9,274 bases of DNA from an uncultured Rikenellaceae bacterium (GTDB taxonomy: Bacteria; Bacteroidota; Bacteroidia; Bacteroidales; Rikenellaceae): the NCBI GenBank assembly GCA_947176715.1, contig CAMWRR010000060.1, forward strand, positions 1 to 9,274, given 5' to 3'. How positions within the stretch are numbered: the first letter of the stretch is position 1; each line of letters opens with the position of its first letter. A program made the translations under genes and the position numbers. Shown here in pieces: positions 1 to 6,449 of the stretch. The notes under the pieces are model-generated. The model saw only the letters and a program-made list of their open reading frames with translations, had not been told where the DNA came from and did not search any database.

Positions 1-44
1 GTCCTATCTTATTATCTACATAAGCAAAAATTATATTAACAAAA

Positions 45-77
45 CAAATATAATAAAAATACCAATGTATCGACAAA
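45..77 (-). promoter_or_regulatory. Predicted Bacteroidota-type promoter reading out of the left edge
   Basis: On the minus strand TATATTTG (positions 52-45) matches the Bacteroidota -7 consensus TAnnTTTG exactly. TTTG at 77-74 lies 21 bp upstream, where the -33 element belongs. The -33 element sits inside the U-tract of the fabI terminator, so one unit appears to end where the next begins. The gene it would drive lies outside the window. AT-rich spacers can produce such matches by chance. Confidence 0.45.
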
Positions 78-110
78 AAAAATCGGACGAATCTCAAAAT
101 CCGTCCGACT
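75..110 (-). terminator. Intrinsic terminator downstream of fabI
   Basis: Read on the minus strand, positions 110-102 pair with 89-81 (core TCGGACG/CGTCCGA, flanked by a G-U and an A-T pair). Weaker pairs extend the stem inward to a loop of about 4 nt. A run of eight T follows at 82-75, overlapping the foot of the stem. It begins about 23 bp after the fabI stop codon. Hairpin plus U-tract is the standard form of a Rho-independent terminator. Confidence 0.85.
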
Positions 111-132
111 TTCATATATACGAGCAGAGTTA

Positions 133-981
133 CTACTTGTGTTTCACGTCGTTATACTCTATCTCAAGACTCTTGTTGTAGACGTTCATGGCTCTGCGGC
201 TCATACCCATGCTTGCGAAACCGCCGTCGTGGAAGAGGTTCTGCATGGTGACCTTGCGGGTAAGGTCAGAAAAGAGCGTAACCACATAGTCGGCGCAATC
301 GTCGGCTGTGGCGTTACCGAGCGGGGACATGCGGTCGGCGAAGTCGAGCAGACCGTCGAAGCCGAACACGCCCGAACCAGCCGTCGTAGGGGTAGGCGAC
401 TGCGACACGGTGTTGATACGTATCTTCTTCTCGCGGCCGTAGATGTAACCGAAGCTACGGGCTATCGACTCGAGGAGAGCCTTGGCATCGGCCATGTCGT
501 TGTAACCGTAGAGGGTACGCTGAGCGGCTATGTAAGAGAGGGCCACTATCGAGCCCCACTCGTTGATGGCGTCTTTCTTGCGTGCCACCTGTATCATCTT
601 GTGGAACGATATTGCCGATATGTCGAGCGTCTTCTGCAGGAAACCGTAGTCGAGGTCGTCGTATGTGCGACCCTTGCGCACGTTGGGCGACGAACCGATA
701 GAGTGGAGCACGAAATCGATCTTGCCTCCGAAATGGGCCATAGTCTCGTCGAAGAGGTTTTCGAGATCCTCAACAGAGGTGGCATCGGCGGCAATGACCT
801 TGGCGCCGCATTTCTCGGCCAGCTTGTCGATGGTACCCATACGGATGGATACCGCCATATTGGTGAGCACTATCTCGGCGCCCTCTTCTACGGCGCGCTC
901 AGCCACTTTCCATGCTATGGACTTATCGTTAAGGGCACCGAAAACGATACCCTTCTTACCTTTTAAGAGATTGTAAGACAT
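133..981 (-). CDS. fabI: Enoyl-[acyl-carrier-protein] reductase FabI
   Basis: This NAD(P)H-dependent enzyme reduces trans-2-enoyl-ACP in the last step of each cycle of type II fatty-acid elongation, in the cytoplasm. The 282-residue protein has the short-chain dehydrogenase fold of FabI. The N-terminal cofactor loop GALNDKSIAW spans residues 15-24. The LHSIGSSPN segment at 92-100 corresponds to the E. coli HSIG segment at the active site. The catalytic set is Tyr150 and Tyr160-x6-Lys167 (YNDMADAK), matching E. coli Tyr146, Tyr156 and Lys163. The SQSPTPTTAGSG segment at 193-204 is the region of the substrate-binding loop. It is about 20 residues longer than E. coli FabI (262), mainly at the C-terminus. 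The ATG at 981 is preceded by an A-rich stretch with no Shine-Dalgarno, as is usual in Bacteroidota. It follows the Bax-inhibitor-1 gene by 16 bp and is probably co-transcribed with it. Confidence 0.95.
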   Translation of the reverse strand: MSYNLLKGKKGIVFGALNDKSIAWKVAERAVEEGAEIVLTNMAVSIRMGTIDKLAEKCGAKVIAADATSVEDLENLFDETMAHFGGKIDFVLHSIGSSPNVRKGRTYDDLDYGFLQKTLDISAISFHKMIQVARKKDAINEWGSIVALSYIAAQRTLYGYNDMADAKALLESIARSFGYIYGREKKIRINTVSQSPTPTTAGSGVFGFDGLLDFADRMSPLGNATADDCADYVVTLFSDLTRKVTMQNLFHDGGFASMGMSRRAMNVYNKSLEIEYNDVKHK

Positions 982-997
982 ATATTCGTGTTAATGG

Positions 998-1696
998 TTA
1001 TCGTCTGTTGCCGAGGAAGCGCAACAGATAGAGAAACAGATTGACAAAATCGAGATAGAGCGACAGTGCGCCGAGCAAAGCCACCTTCTTGGTCTGCTCG
1101 CCCACCTCGGCACCGTGAAGCATGTTTTTGATCTTCTGGGTGTCGTAAGCGGTAAGGCCTGTGAATACTATCACTCCCACTATGGATATTATCCAGCTCA
1201 TAGTGTCGCTCTTGAGAAACATATTTACAAGCGAGGCAATGATAAGCCCCACCAGAAGCATCATGAAGATACTGCCCCACGAGCTGAGATCTTTTTTGGT
1301 GGTGTAACCTATCAGGCTCATAGCGCCGAACATACCGGCCGTTATGAAGAAGGTGCCCGCAACGGAGCTGGCCGTGTAGGCAAGGAATATCACGGACAGG
1401 GTAAGCCCGTTTATCACCGAATAGACGACAAACGCCCCCATAGCGGAGGAGAAGCTCATCTTATTTATACGCGATACGAGATAGACCACAATGCCGAACT
1501 CCACCAAAAGCATCACGAAGAAAACAGCCTGATAGCTGAATATGAGATTGAGCATAAAGGGGGTATTGGCCGTAAACAGGGCGGTTGCACCCGTTATGGC
1601 GAGGGCCATGCACATCCAGGCATAGACCTTTCTGATCAGAGCGGTCGAATCGGCCACGGCATAATTGCCGGCATTCGTCTGATAATCAAATGACAT
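998..1696 (-). CDS. Bax inhibitor-1 / YccA family membrane protein
   Basis: A 232-residue, very hydrophobic protein with about seven membrane segments (roughly residues 23-42, 47-74, 86-106, 112-132, 140-160, 168-184 and 205-226), which is the BI-1 (TMBIM) topology. Family signatures visible are GYTTKKDLSSWG (130-141), FTGLTAYDTQKIKNM (178-192) and LSLYLDFVNLFLYLLRF (211-227). Asp185 and Asp215 sit where the B. subtilis YetJ di-aspartyl pH and Ca2+ sensor residues lie. Family members are reported to leak Ca2+ (YetJ) or interact with FtsH (YccA); the role here is unknown. I chose the ATG at 1696. An in-frame ATG at 1753 would add 19 residues rich in Phe and Tyr, and its codons overlap the predicted -7 element, so it would not be in the transcript. 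The gene lies upstream of fabI and shares its direction. Confidence 0.92.
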   Translation of the reverse strand: MSFDYQTNAGNYAVADSTALIRKVYAWMCMALAITGATALFTANTPFMLNLIFSYQAVFFVMLLVEFGIVVYLVSRINKMSFSSAMGAFVVYSVINGLTLSVIFLAYTASSVAGTFFITAGMFGAMSLIGYTTKKDLSSWGSIFMMLLVGLIIASLVNMFLKSDTMSWIISIVGVIVFTGLTAYDTQKIKNMLHGAEVGEQTKKVALLGALSLYLDFVNLFLYLLRFLGNRR

Positions 1697-1724
1697 AGTT
1701 CCTAACTTTTTGGTTATTCGCCGG

Positions 1725-1732
1725 CAAAGGTA
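1725..1732 (-). promoter_or_regulatory. Candidate -7 promoter element for the BI-1/fabI unit
   Basis: The minus strand reads TACCTTTG at 1732-1725, an exact match to the Bacteroidota TAnnTTTG element, 28 bp upstream of the chosen start codon at 1696. Transcription would begin near 1718, giving a leader of about 20 nt. The expected -33 position (about 1752-1757) has no TTTG, so only half of the promoter is recognisable. An AGGA lies three bases before the start codon. Confidence 0.5.
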
Positions 1733-1814
1733 ATAAAAATAATAGAACTCCATACCGAAAGGGGCGACAACTTCCCTGCAATGGACTTCCGTGCCGGCCT
1801 AAAGGCAAAATAAA

Positions 1815-1846
1815 TTTGCTAAGCCGTATATAAAGAGGTATATTTG
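1815..1846 (+). promoter_or_regulatory. Predicted Bacteroidota-type promoter for thiC-tyrS
   Basis: TTTG at 1815-1818 (-33 element) and TATATTTG at 1839-1846 (-7 element, exact TAnnTTTG) are separated by 20 bp, the spacing typical of Bacteroidota housekeeping promoters. The predicted transcription start is near 1851-1854, giving a leader of about 45-48 nt before the thiC ATG. This is the best promoter match in the window. Confidence 0.7.
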
Positions 1847-1852
1847 CATCCC

Positions 1853-1882
1853 GCGTCAAAGCGGCCGACAGGCTTCAGACGC
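1853..1882 (+). other. Small hairpin in the thiC leader
   Basis: GCGTC (1853-1857) pairs with GACGC (1878-1882). Inside an internal loop, GGCC (1863-1866) pairs with GGCT (1871-1874, one G-U) around a GACA loop. The structure would lie at the very 5' end of the predicted thiC mRNA and fill most of its leader. It has no resemblance to a TPP riboswitch and no T-run after it, so it is neither that riboswitch nor a terminator. It could affect mRNA stability or translation, or it may be chance. Confidence 0.3.
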
Positions 1883-1898
1883 TTCAAAACCGAGTGTT

Positions 1899-3434
1899 AT
1901 GATAAAAGACGAGACAGATCTCACACTGCCCGACAGTGAAAAGATATACGTGACGGCACCCGACAGCGATGTCAGGGTAGGCATGCGCAGGCTCGCCCTG
2001 CAGAACGGCGAGAGCATGATACTTTACGACACCACCGGCGCCTACACCGACCCCGCCATCGACACCACGCACGGTCTGCCCGAGGTAAAGAGGGCATGGA
2101 CGGATGAGCGCGAGAGGTCGGCAGAGGGGTTCCGCACCCAGCTGTGGTATGCCAAACAAGGCATAATAACCCCCGAGATGCGTTACGTGGCCACCCGCGA
2201 GAATCAGGGAGCCACGGGCGAGAACGCGATAACGGCCGAACAGGTGCGCGCCGACATAGCGGCAGGCCATGCCGTTCTCCCCTCCAACCGTCGCCACCCC
2301 GAGTGCGAACCGATGATAATAGGCTCGCGCTACTTGGTCAAAATCAACGCCAACATAGGCAACTCCGCCCTCGGCTCCGACACCGACCAAGAGGTACAGA
2401 AAGCGCTGTGGGCCATAAAATGGGGCGCCGACACCGTTATGGACCTCTCCACCGGCAAGAACATACACTCCACACGCGAGGCCATTCTCCGTGCCACCCC
2501 CGTACCCATAGGCACGGTGCCGCTCTATCAGGCGCTCGAAAAGGCGGGCGGCAAGGTCGAGAACCTCACGTGGGAGATATTCTACGACACACTCGTGGAG
2601 CAATGCGAACAGGGTGTCGACTACTTCACCATACATGCGGGGCTGTTGCACGAGCATGTCGAGCTGGCCCGCCAACGCACCACCGGCATAGTGTCGCGCG
2701 GAGGCTCCATCATGGCCAAATGGATGAGCCTCAACGACTGCGAGAACTTCGCCTACACCCACTTCGAGGAGATATGCGCCCTGATGAGACGCTACGACGT
2801 GGCGTTCTCTCTGGGCGACGGACTGCGTCCCGGCTCGCTGGCCGATGCCAACGACGCGGCACAGTTCGGCGAGCTCGACACGTTGGGACGCCTGCAACAG
2901 ATAGCTCTGGAGAACGACGTACAGACAATAATAGAGGGGCCGGGGCACGTTCCCATGCACATGATAAGGGAGAACATGACCCGTCAGGCGGAGAAGTGCC
3001 ACGGCGCGCCGTTCTACACCCTCGGTCCGCTCGTGAGCGACATAGGTGCCGGCTACGACCACATCACCTCGGCCATAGGGGGCGCCATGATAGCCTGGAT
3101 GGGCACGGCCATGCTCTGTTACGTCACCACCAAGGAGCACCTCTCGCTCCCCGACCGCGACGACGTGCGCGAAGGTGTCGTCACATTCAAGCTGGCGGCC
3201 CACGCGGCCGACATAGCCAAAGGGCACCCGGCGGCAATACTTCGCGACAACGCCATGAGCCGCGCCCGCTACGACTTCAGATGGCGCGACCAGTTCAACC
3301 TCTCGCTCGACCCCGAGAGGGCGCGCCGCTTTCACAGCGAGATGATCAGGAACGCCGGCCACGACAACGAGTTCTGTGCCATGTGCGGCCCCGACTTCTG
3401 CGCCATGCGCATAACCAAATCGATAGAGAAATAA
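1899..3434 (+). CDS. thiC: Phosphomethylpyrimidine synthase ThiC
   Basis: A cytoplasmic radical-SAM enzyme that rearranges 5-aminoimidazole ribotide into HMP phosphate, the pyrimidine half of thiamine. The ThiC-associated N-terminal part is present (EKIYVTAPDSDVRVGMR near residue 15; YDTTGAYTDP). It is followed by the TIM barrel with TPEMRYVATREN, NANIGNSALGSD, MDLSTGKNIHSTRE, TIHAGLL, SRGGSIMAKW, GPGHVPMHM and SDIGAGYDHITSAIGGA. The [4Fe-4S] motif CAMCGPDFC is at Cys493, Cys496 and Cys501. The length of 511 residues is shorter than E. coli ThiC (631), but every core block is present, so it should be functional. No thiS, thiG, thiE or thiH gene is adjacent, and the leader has no TPP riboswitch. 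The tyrS start lies 15 bp after the stop, with no terminator between them. The ATG has no Shine-Dalgarno. Confidence 0.97.
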   Translation: MIKDETDLTLPDSEKIYVTAPDSDVRVGMRRLALQNGESMILYDTTGAYTDPAIDTTHGLPEVKRAWTDERERSAEGFRTQLWYAKQGIITPEMRYVATRENQGATGENAITAEQVRADIAAGHAVLPSNRRHPECEPMIIGSRYLVKINANIGNSALGSDTDQEVQKALWAIKWGADTVMDLSTGKNIHSTREAILRATPVPIGTVPLYQALEKAGGKVENLTWEIFYDTLVEQCEQGVDYFTIHAGLLHEHVELARQRTTGIVSRGGSIMAKWMSLNDCENFAYTHFEEICALMRRYDVAFSLGDGLRPGSLADANDAAQFGELDTLGRLQQIALENDVQTIIEGPGHVPMHMIRENMTRQAEKCHGAPFYTLGPLVSDIGAGYDHITSAIGGAMIAWMGTAMLCYVTTKEHLSLPDRDDVREGVVTFKLAAHAADIAKGHPAAILRDNAMSRARYDFRWRDQFNLSLDPERARRFHSEMIRNAGHDNEFCAMCGPDFCAMRITKSIEK

Positions 3435-3449
3435 AAAAACATACAGACG

Positions 3450-4745
3450 ATGAATAAGAATTTCGTAGAGGAGCTTCGTTGGCGAGGCATGATACACGAC
3501 ATGATGCCCGGCACCGAAGAGCAACTGGCCAAGGAGATGACCACGGCATACGTAGGTATCGACCCCACGGCCGACTCGCTTCACATCGGCCACTTGGTGA
3601 GCGTGATGATAATGAAGCACTTTCAGGCCTCGGGACACAAGCCTATAATACTCGTAGGCGGCGCCACCGGCATGATAGGCGACCCCTCGGGCAAGTCGCT
3701 CGAACGTAACCTCCTCGACGAGGATACCCTGCGACACAATCAGGAGGCCATACGCCGCCAGCTCTCGCACCTTATAGACTTCGAGAGCGACGCCCCCAAC
3801 GCCGCCGAGATGGTCAACAACTACGACTGGATGAAGGAGCAGTCGTTCCTCTCGTTCATACGCGACGTAGGCAAGCTCATAACCGTCAACTACATGATGG
3901 CCAAAGACTCTGTCAAGAAGCGTTTCAACGGCGAGGGCGACGGCATGTCGTTCACCGAGTTCACCTACCAGCTCGTTCAGGGGTTCGACTACCTCACCCT
4001 CTACCAGACCAAGAACTGCAAGCTCCAGATGGGCGGCTCCGACCAGTGGGGCAACATCACCACCGGCACCGAGCTGATACGCCGTAAATGCGGCGGCGAG
4101 GCGTTCGCCATAACATGTCCGCTGATAAAGAAGTCGGACGGCACCAAATTCGGCAAGACCGAGTCGGGCAATATATGGCTCGACCCCGCCTACACATCGC
4201 CCTACAAGTTCTATCAGTTCTGGCTCAACGTGTCGGACGAGGATGCGGAGCGATACATCAAGATATTCACCATGCTCGACCGCGAAACGATAGATGGGCT
4301 TATAGCCGCCCATCGCGAGGCGCCCCACACCCGCATATTGCAGAAGCGTCTGGCCGAGGAGGTCACCTGCATGATACACTCGCGCGCAGACTACGAAAAA
4401 GCGGTGGAGGCGTCGGCCATACTCTTCGGCGGAGCCACCACCGAGACTCTGCGCTCGCTCGACGAACAGACCCTCCTGCAGGTGTTCGAGGGTGTGCCGA
4501 TGTTCACGGTGAGCAAAAGCGAACTCGAAGCCGGAATCCCGTTCTCGACCCTCACTACCGAGAAAGCCGCCGTATTCGCATCAAAGGGCGAGCTACGCAG
4601 ACTGGTGCAGGGTGGCGGCATAAGCCTCAACAAAGAGAAGATCGCCGACAGCGAAACGGCAATAACCGCCGACAAGCTCATTGCCGACAGATACCTACTC
4701 GTACAGAAAGGCAAAAAGAACTACTACCTTATAAAGGCGGAGTAG
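3450..4745 (+). CDS. tyrS: Tyrosine--tRNA ligase
   Basis: A class I aminoacyl-tRNA synthetase that activates tyrosine with ATP and loads it onto tRNA-Tyr. The 431 residues are the normal length for the bacterial TyrRS (E. coli type). The HIGH motif is exact (His45 to His48), and the KMSKS equivalent is KFGKT (233-237), as in E. coli. The tyrosine pocket is seen in YQLVQGFDY (173-181) and GGSDQWGN (195-202). An S4 RNA-binding domain occupies about residues 365-425 (ELRRLVQGGGISLNKEKI). The gene is second in the predicted thiC-tyrS transcript and is followed by a hairpin terminator. There is no T-box leader upstream, so tyrosine control of that type is not evident. Isoleucine codons are unusual: 22 of 29 are ATA. 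Confidence 0.97.
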   Translation: MNKNFVEELRWRGMIHDMMPGTEEQLAKEMTTAYVGIDPTADSLHIGHLVSVMIMKHFQASGHKPIILVGGATGMIGDPSGKSLERNLLDEDTLRHNQEAIRRQLSHLIDFESDAPNAAEMVNNYDWMKEQSFLSFIRDVGKLITVNYMMAKDSVKKRFNGEGDGMSFTEFTYQLVQGFDYLTLYQTKNCKLQMGGSDQWGNITTGTELIRRKCGGEAFAITCPLIKKSDGTKFGKTESGNIWLDPAYTSPYKFYQFWLNVSDEDAERYIKIFTMLDRETIDGLIAAHREAPHTRILQKRLAEEVTCMIHSRADYEKAVEASAILFGGATTETLRSLDEQTLLQVFEGVPMFTVSKSELEAGIPFSTLTTEKAAVFASKGELRRLVQGGGISLNKEKIADSETAITADKLIADRYLLVQKGKKNYYLIKAE

Positions 4746-4761
4746 TCAATCCGCACGACAG

Positions 4762-4796
4762 AAAAGGCGACACACGAAACATGTGTCGCCTTTTTT
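4762..4796. terminator. Bidirectional intrinsic terminator between tyrS and the M23 gene
   Basis: GGCGACACA (4766-4774) pairs perfectly with TGTGTCGCC (4782-4790) around a 7-nt loop. AAAA on the left (4762-4765) and TTTTTT on the right (4791-4796) extend the stem and supply the U-tract. It lies 17 bp after the tyrS stop. On the minus strand the same hairpin is followed by TTTT, so it could also stop the convergent cell-wall operon about 150 bp after its last stop codon. The plus direction is the stronger one. Confidence 0.88.
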
Positions 4797-4818
4797 ATTA
4801 TGGGTGCAGACCATAATA
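4796..4818. repeat. Short inverted repeat next to the tyrS terminator
   Basis: TATTATGG (4796-4803) is the reverse complement of CCATAATA (4811-4818), around a 7-nt loop. It starts on the last base of the terminator T-run. Neither strand has a T-run after the hairpin, so it is not itself an intrinsic terminator. It may block 3'-end degradation or be chance. The rest of the spacer up to 4947 holds no promoter, tRNA or ORF that I can support. Confidence 0.4.
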
Positions 4819-4947
4819 TCATCGCCACCCGGCAGAGATTCCGCTACAAATCGTGCAATCTCAGGACTTTAGTAACGTACGGTAAGACTCCGTATCAAAC
4901 CGACAAGCTTATATAACCATGCGGGTGGGTGTCTTATCTCCATATTG

Positions 4948-6000
4948 TCACTTCACCCTCAACCGTTGCCCCAACCGCAATATCGAATTGCGCGATATGT
5001 TGTTGAGCTTGCAGATGCGGTCTATTGTGGTGCCGTAACGTATGGCTATGCGTCCGAGTATGTCGCCGCTCTTGACGGTATGGTACACGGCAGTCGACTC
5101 TTTTACTACGGTCTGTCCGGCGTTGTCTATGGCTTTCTGCTGTGCGAGCGCGGCTCTTATGGCAACGGAGTCGCCGGCCTCGGCAAGGAGCGACCCTATG
5201 GCCCAGTCGTCGTCGAACTCCTGCAATATCTCCGAGGCGTGGGAGTGAATGTCGAGATAGCTCTTTTCAAGGGGGAACACCTTGTAACGGAGCTTGCCGT
5301 GCTCGAAGTCGACGAGAAATTCGGGGTCGAAAGTCTGGTCCTTATACCTCAGCTCGAAATGGAGATGACTGCCGCGGCTCCTGCCCGTATTGCCGACATA
5401 TCCTATTACCTGCCCCGCCGTAACATAATCGCCCGAGCTTACGGCCAGACGACAGAGGTGTCCGTACCACGACTCCAACTCATTGGGGTGGCGCAATATA
5501 ACCATATAGCCGTAACCGCCTGTGTTGTAGCGGGCATAACGCACCCTGCCGTCGAAGGTGGCGTATATAGGCGTTCCCACTGGCTTGGGCAGGTCCACTC
5601 CGTTGTGGTTGGAGCGACGTCGACGGCCGTAGGGCGAAAATACCTTGCCGACCACCGGGGGAGAGAAACGCCACAGCGAATCGACTATCTCCAGCTCCAG
5701 CACATCGGGCATGGCATCGTACGAAAAATCGCGATAGGCGAATACCGACGCGGTGTCCCAGTGGTCGTGAAACCCGGCGTAGGAGGCAAGAGTGCCCAAA
5801 TCGTCGTAAAGATACCTCCATGTGCCGTTGCTGTTGACGACCAACTTACGCCCCGCCCTATCCGTAGACAAGGTATCTATAGGTATTACGGGCAACTCGT
5901 CTATGGCATACTGCACCGGGATGCGTTGGGCCTCGGCGCGGTAAGCCGACACCGACAACACGGCCACGAGGGCGAATGCCAACATATCTTTCACACTCAT
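4948..6000 (-). CDS. Secreted M23 family metallopeptidase with C-terminal LysM domain
   Basis: Probably a periplasmic or outer-surface peptidoglycan endopeptidase that cuts peptide cross-links. Residues 1-24 form a signal peptide (hydrophobic LAFALVAVLSVSA, then A-E-A before Gln25). The M23 zinc site is complete: His132 and Asp136 in HNGVD, His181 in YGHL, and His212/His214 in SHLHFE. A LysM glycan-binding domain fills residues about 305-349 (YHTVKSGDILGRIAIRYG to LGQRLRVK). Residues 25-110 match nothing I recognise. An upstream in-frame GTG at 6030 would add ten charged residues and overlap the previous gene by 28 bp; the ATG at 6000 gives a clean signal peptide and sits 2 bp after that gene's stop. 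It is the last gene of the mrdA-rodA operon, which suggests it acts with, or in balance to, elongation synthesis. Confidence 0.92.
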   Translation of the reverse strand: MSVKDMLAFALVAVLSVSAYRAEAQRIPVQYAIDELPVIPIDTLSTDRAGRKLVVNSNGTWRYLYDDLGTLASYAGFHDHWDTASVFAYRDFSYDAMPDVLELEIVDSLWRFSPPVVGKVFSPYGRRRRSNHNGVDLPKPVGTPIYATFDGRVRYARYNTGGYGYMVILRHPNELESWYGHLCRLAVSSGDYVTAGQVIGYVGNTGRSRGSHLHFELRYKDQTFDPEFLVDFEHGKLRYKVFPLEKSYLDIHSHASEILQEFDDDWAIGSLLAEAGDSVAIRAALAQQKAIDNAGQTVVKESTAVYHTVKSGDILGRIAIRYGTTIDRICKLNNISRNSILRLGQRLRVK

Positions 6001-6002
6001 CG

Positions 6003-6449
6003 CTACTCCACCTCTATCTTTATCACGCACTTCTTTATTTTACCGGCCCGTCCCACCAACGGAGCGTGTGCGTCCGAGGGGAAGAATATCACGAACTGGC
6101 CTGGCTCCAAGGTGAAGAAATCCTGCGGAACGTCGTCGAAGAACTCCACGTCACGCTCCCGGTCATAACCGCGACCGTCGTTGCACGAGGCGCGATGTCT
6201 CCAGCCGTAGCTTTCGTCGCCCGACAGAGGCAACTGTATGTCGATGTAGCGGTCGTGAGCCTCCAGCACCGCATCCTTGTGGCTGCGCATGGGCGACGCC
6301 TCCACGTTCAGCCTGAGTCTGTCGCCGTCGAGACGGTAACACCCCTCCTCGAGAGTGTCGTAGTTATCCGCCGCATAGCGCAACGCCCTCTCGAAAAGCG
6401 GATGCAGAGAAGCGTAACGCGACGCCTCCGATAAAGAGTCTATAATCAT
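6003..6449 (-). CDS. YhcH/YjgK/YiaL family protein (DUF386, cupin-like)
   Basis: A 148-residue protein with the start (MIIDSL), body and length of the YhcH/YjgK/YiaL family, which includes EbgC and TabA of E. coli. The fold is a small cupin-like barrel with a metal site. Candidate ligands visible are Glu63 and His65 (LEAHDRYIDIQ) and His128 (FFPSDAHAP). Family members sit in sugar operons, notably sialic-acid catabolism in E. coli, and are thought to act on sugar anomers or open-chain forms, but the reaction is poorly defined. It has no signal peptide, so it should be cytoplasmic. Here its ATG overlaps the rodA stop (ATGA), so translation is probably coupled to a cell-wall gene. No sialic-acid or sugar-uptake gene is visible nearby. 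The family call is firm and the function is open. Confidence 0.9.
   Translation of the reverse strand: MIIDSLSEASRYASLHPLFERALRYAADNYDTLEEGCYRLDGDRLRLNVEASPMRSHKDAVLEAHDRYIDIQLPLSGDESYGWRHRASCNDGRGYDRERDVEFFDDVPQDFFTLEPGQFVIFFPSDAHAPLVGRAGKIKKCVIKIEVE

Noticed and set aside
139..966. A 275-codon plus-strand frame opposite fabI
   Set aside because: Antisense shadow of fabI caused by the same codon bias. It has no promoter and no family resemblance.
1697..1753. A longer start for the Bax-inhibitor-1 gene at 1753
   Set aside because: The 19 extra residues are an unlikely Phe/Tyr-rich run, and their codons overlap the predicted -7 element, so they would not be transcribed from it.
1740..1810. 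Possible TPP riboswitch on the minus strand (GCAGGGAAG resembles its 3' end)
   Set aside because: There is no CTGAGA core or matching arms, and the strand leads towards the BI-1 gene, not a thiamine gene.
1811..1818. TAAATTTG as a second plus-strand -7 element
   Set aside because: It fits the consensus, but there is no TTTG about 20 bp upstream. It serves better as the -33 element of the 1839-1846 site.
1884..4379. An 831-codon open frame on the minus strand, opposite thiC and most of tyrS
   Set aside because: It is the antisense shadow of two certain genes. Those genes rarely use TTA, CTA or TCA, whose complements are stop codons. The implied protein is a repetitive mix of Gly, Val, His, Tyr and Arg with no recognisable domain; its many Tyr reflect sense-strand ATA codons.
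4819..4947. Possible tRNA or small RNA in the convergent spacer
   Set aside because: No cloverleaf, no TTCRA loop, no promoter match and no conserved motif could be found; only a weak 5-bp inverted repeat (4878-4882 with 4890-4894) is present.
6001..6030. A GTG start at 6030 for the M23 peptidase
   Set aside because: It puts ten charged residues before a good signal peptide and overlaps the previous gene, while the ATG at 6000 follows that gene's stop by 2 bp.
4945..6168. A 407-codon plus-strand frame opposite the M23 gene and part of the YhcH gene
   Set aside because: It is antisense to genes with complete catalytic motifs, and its translation is low-complexity with no domain.
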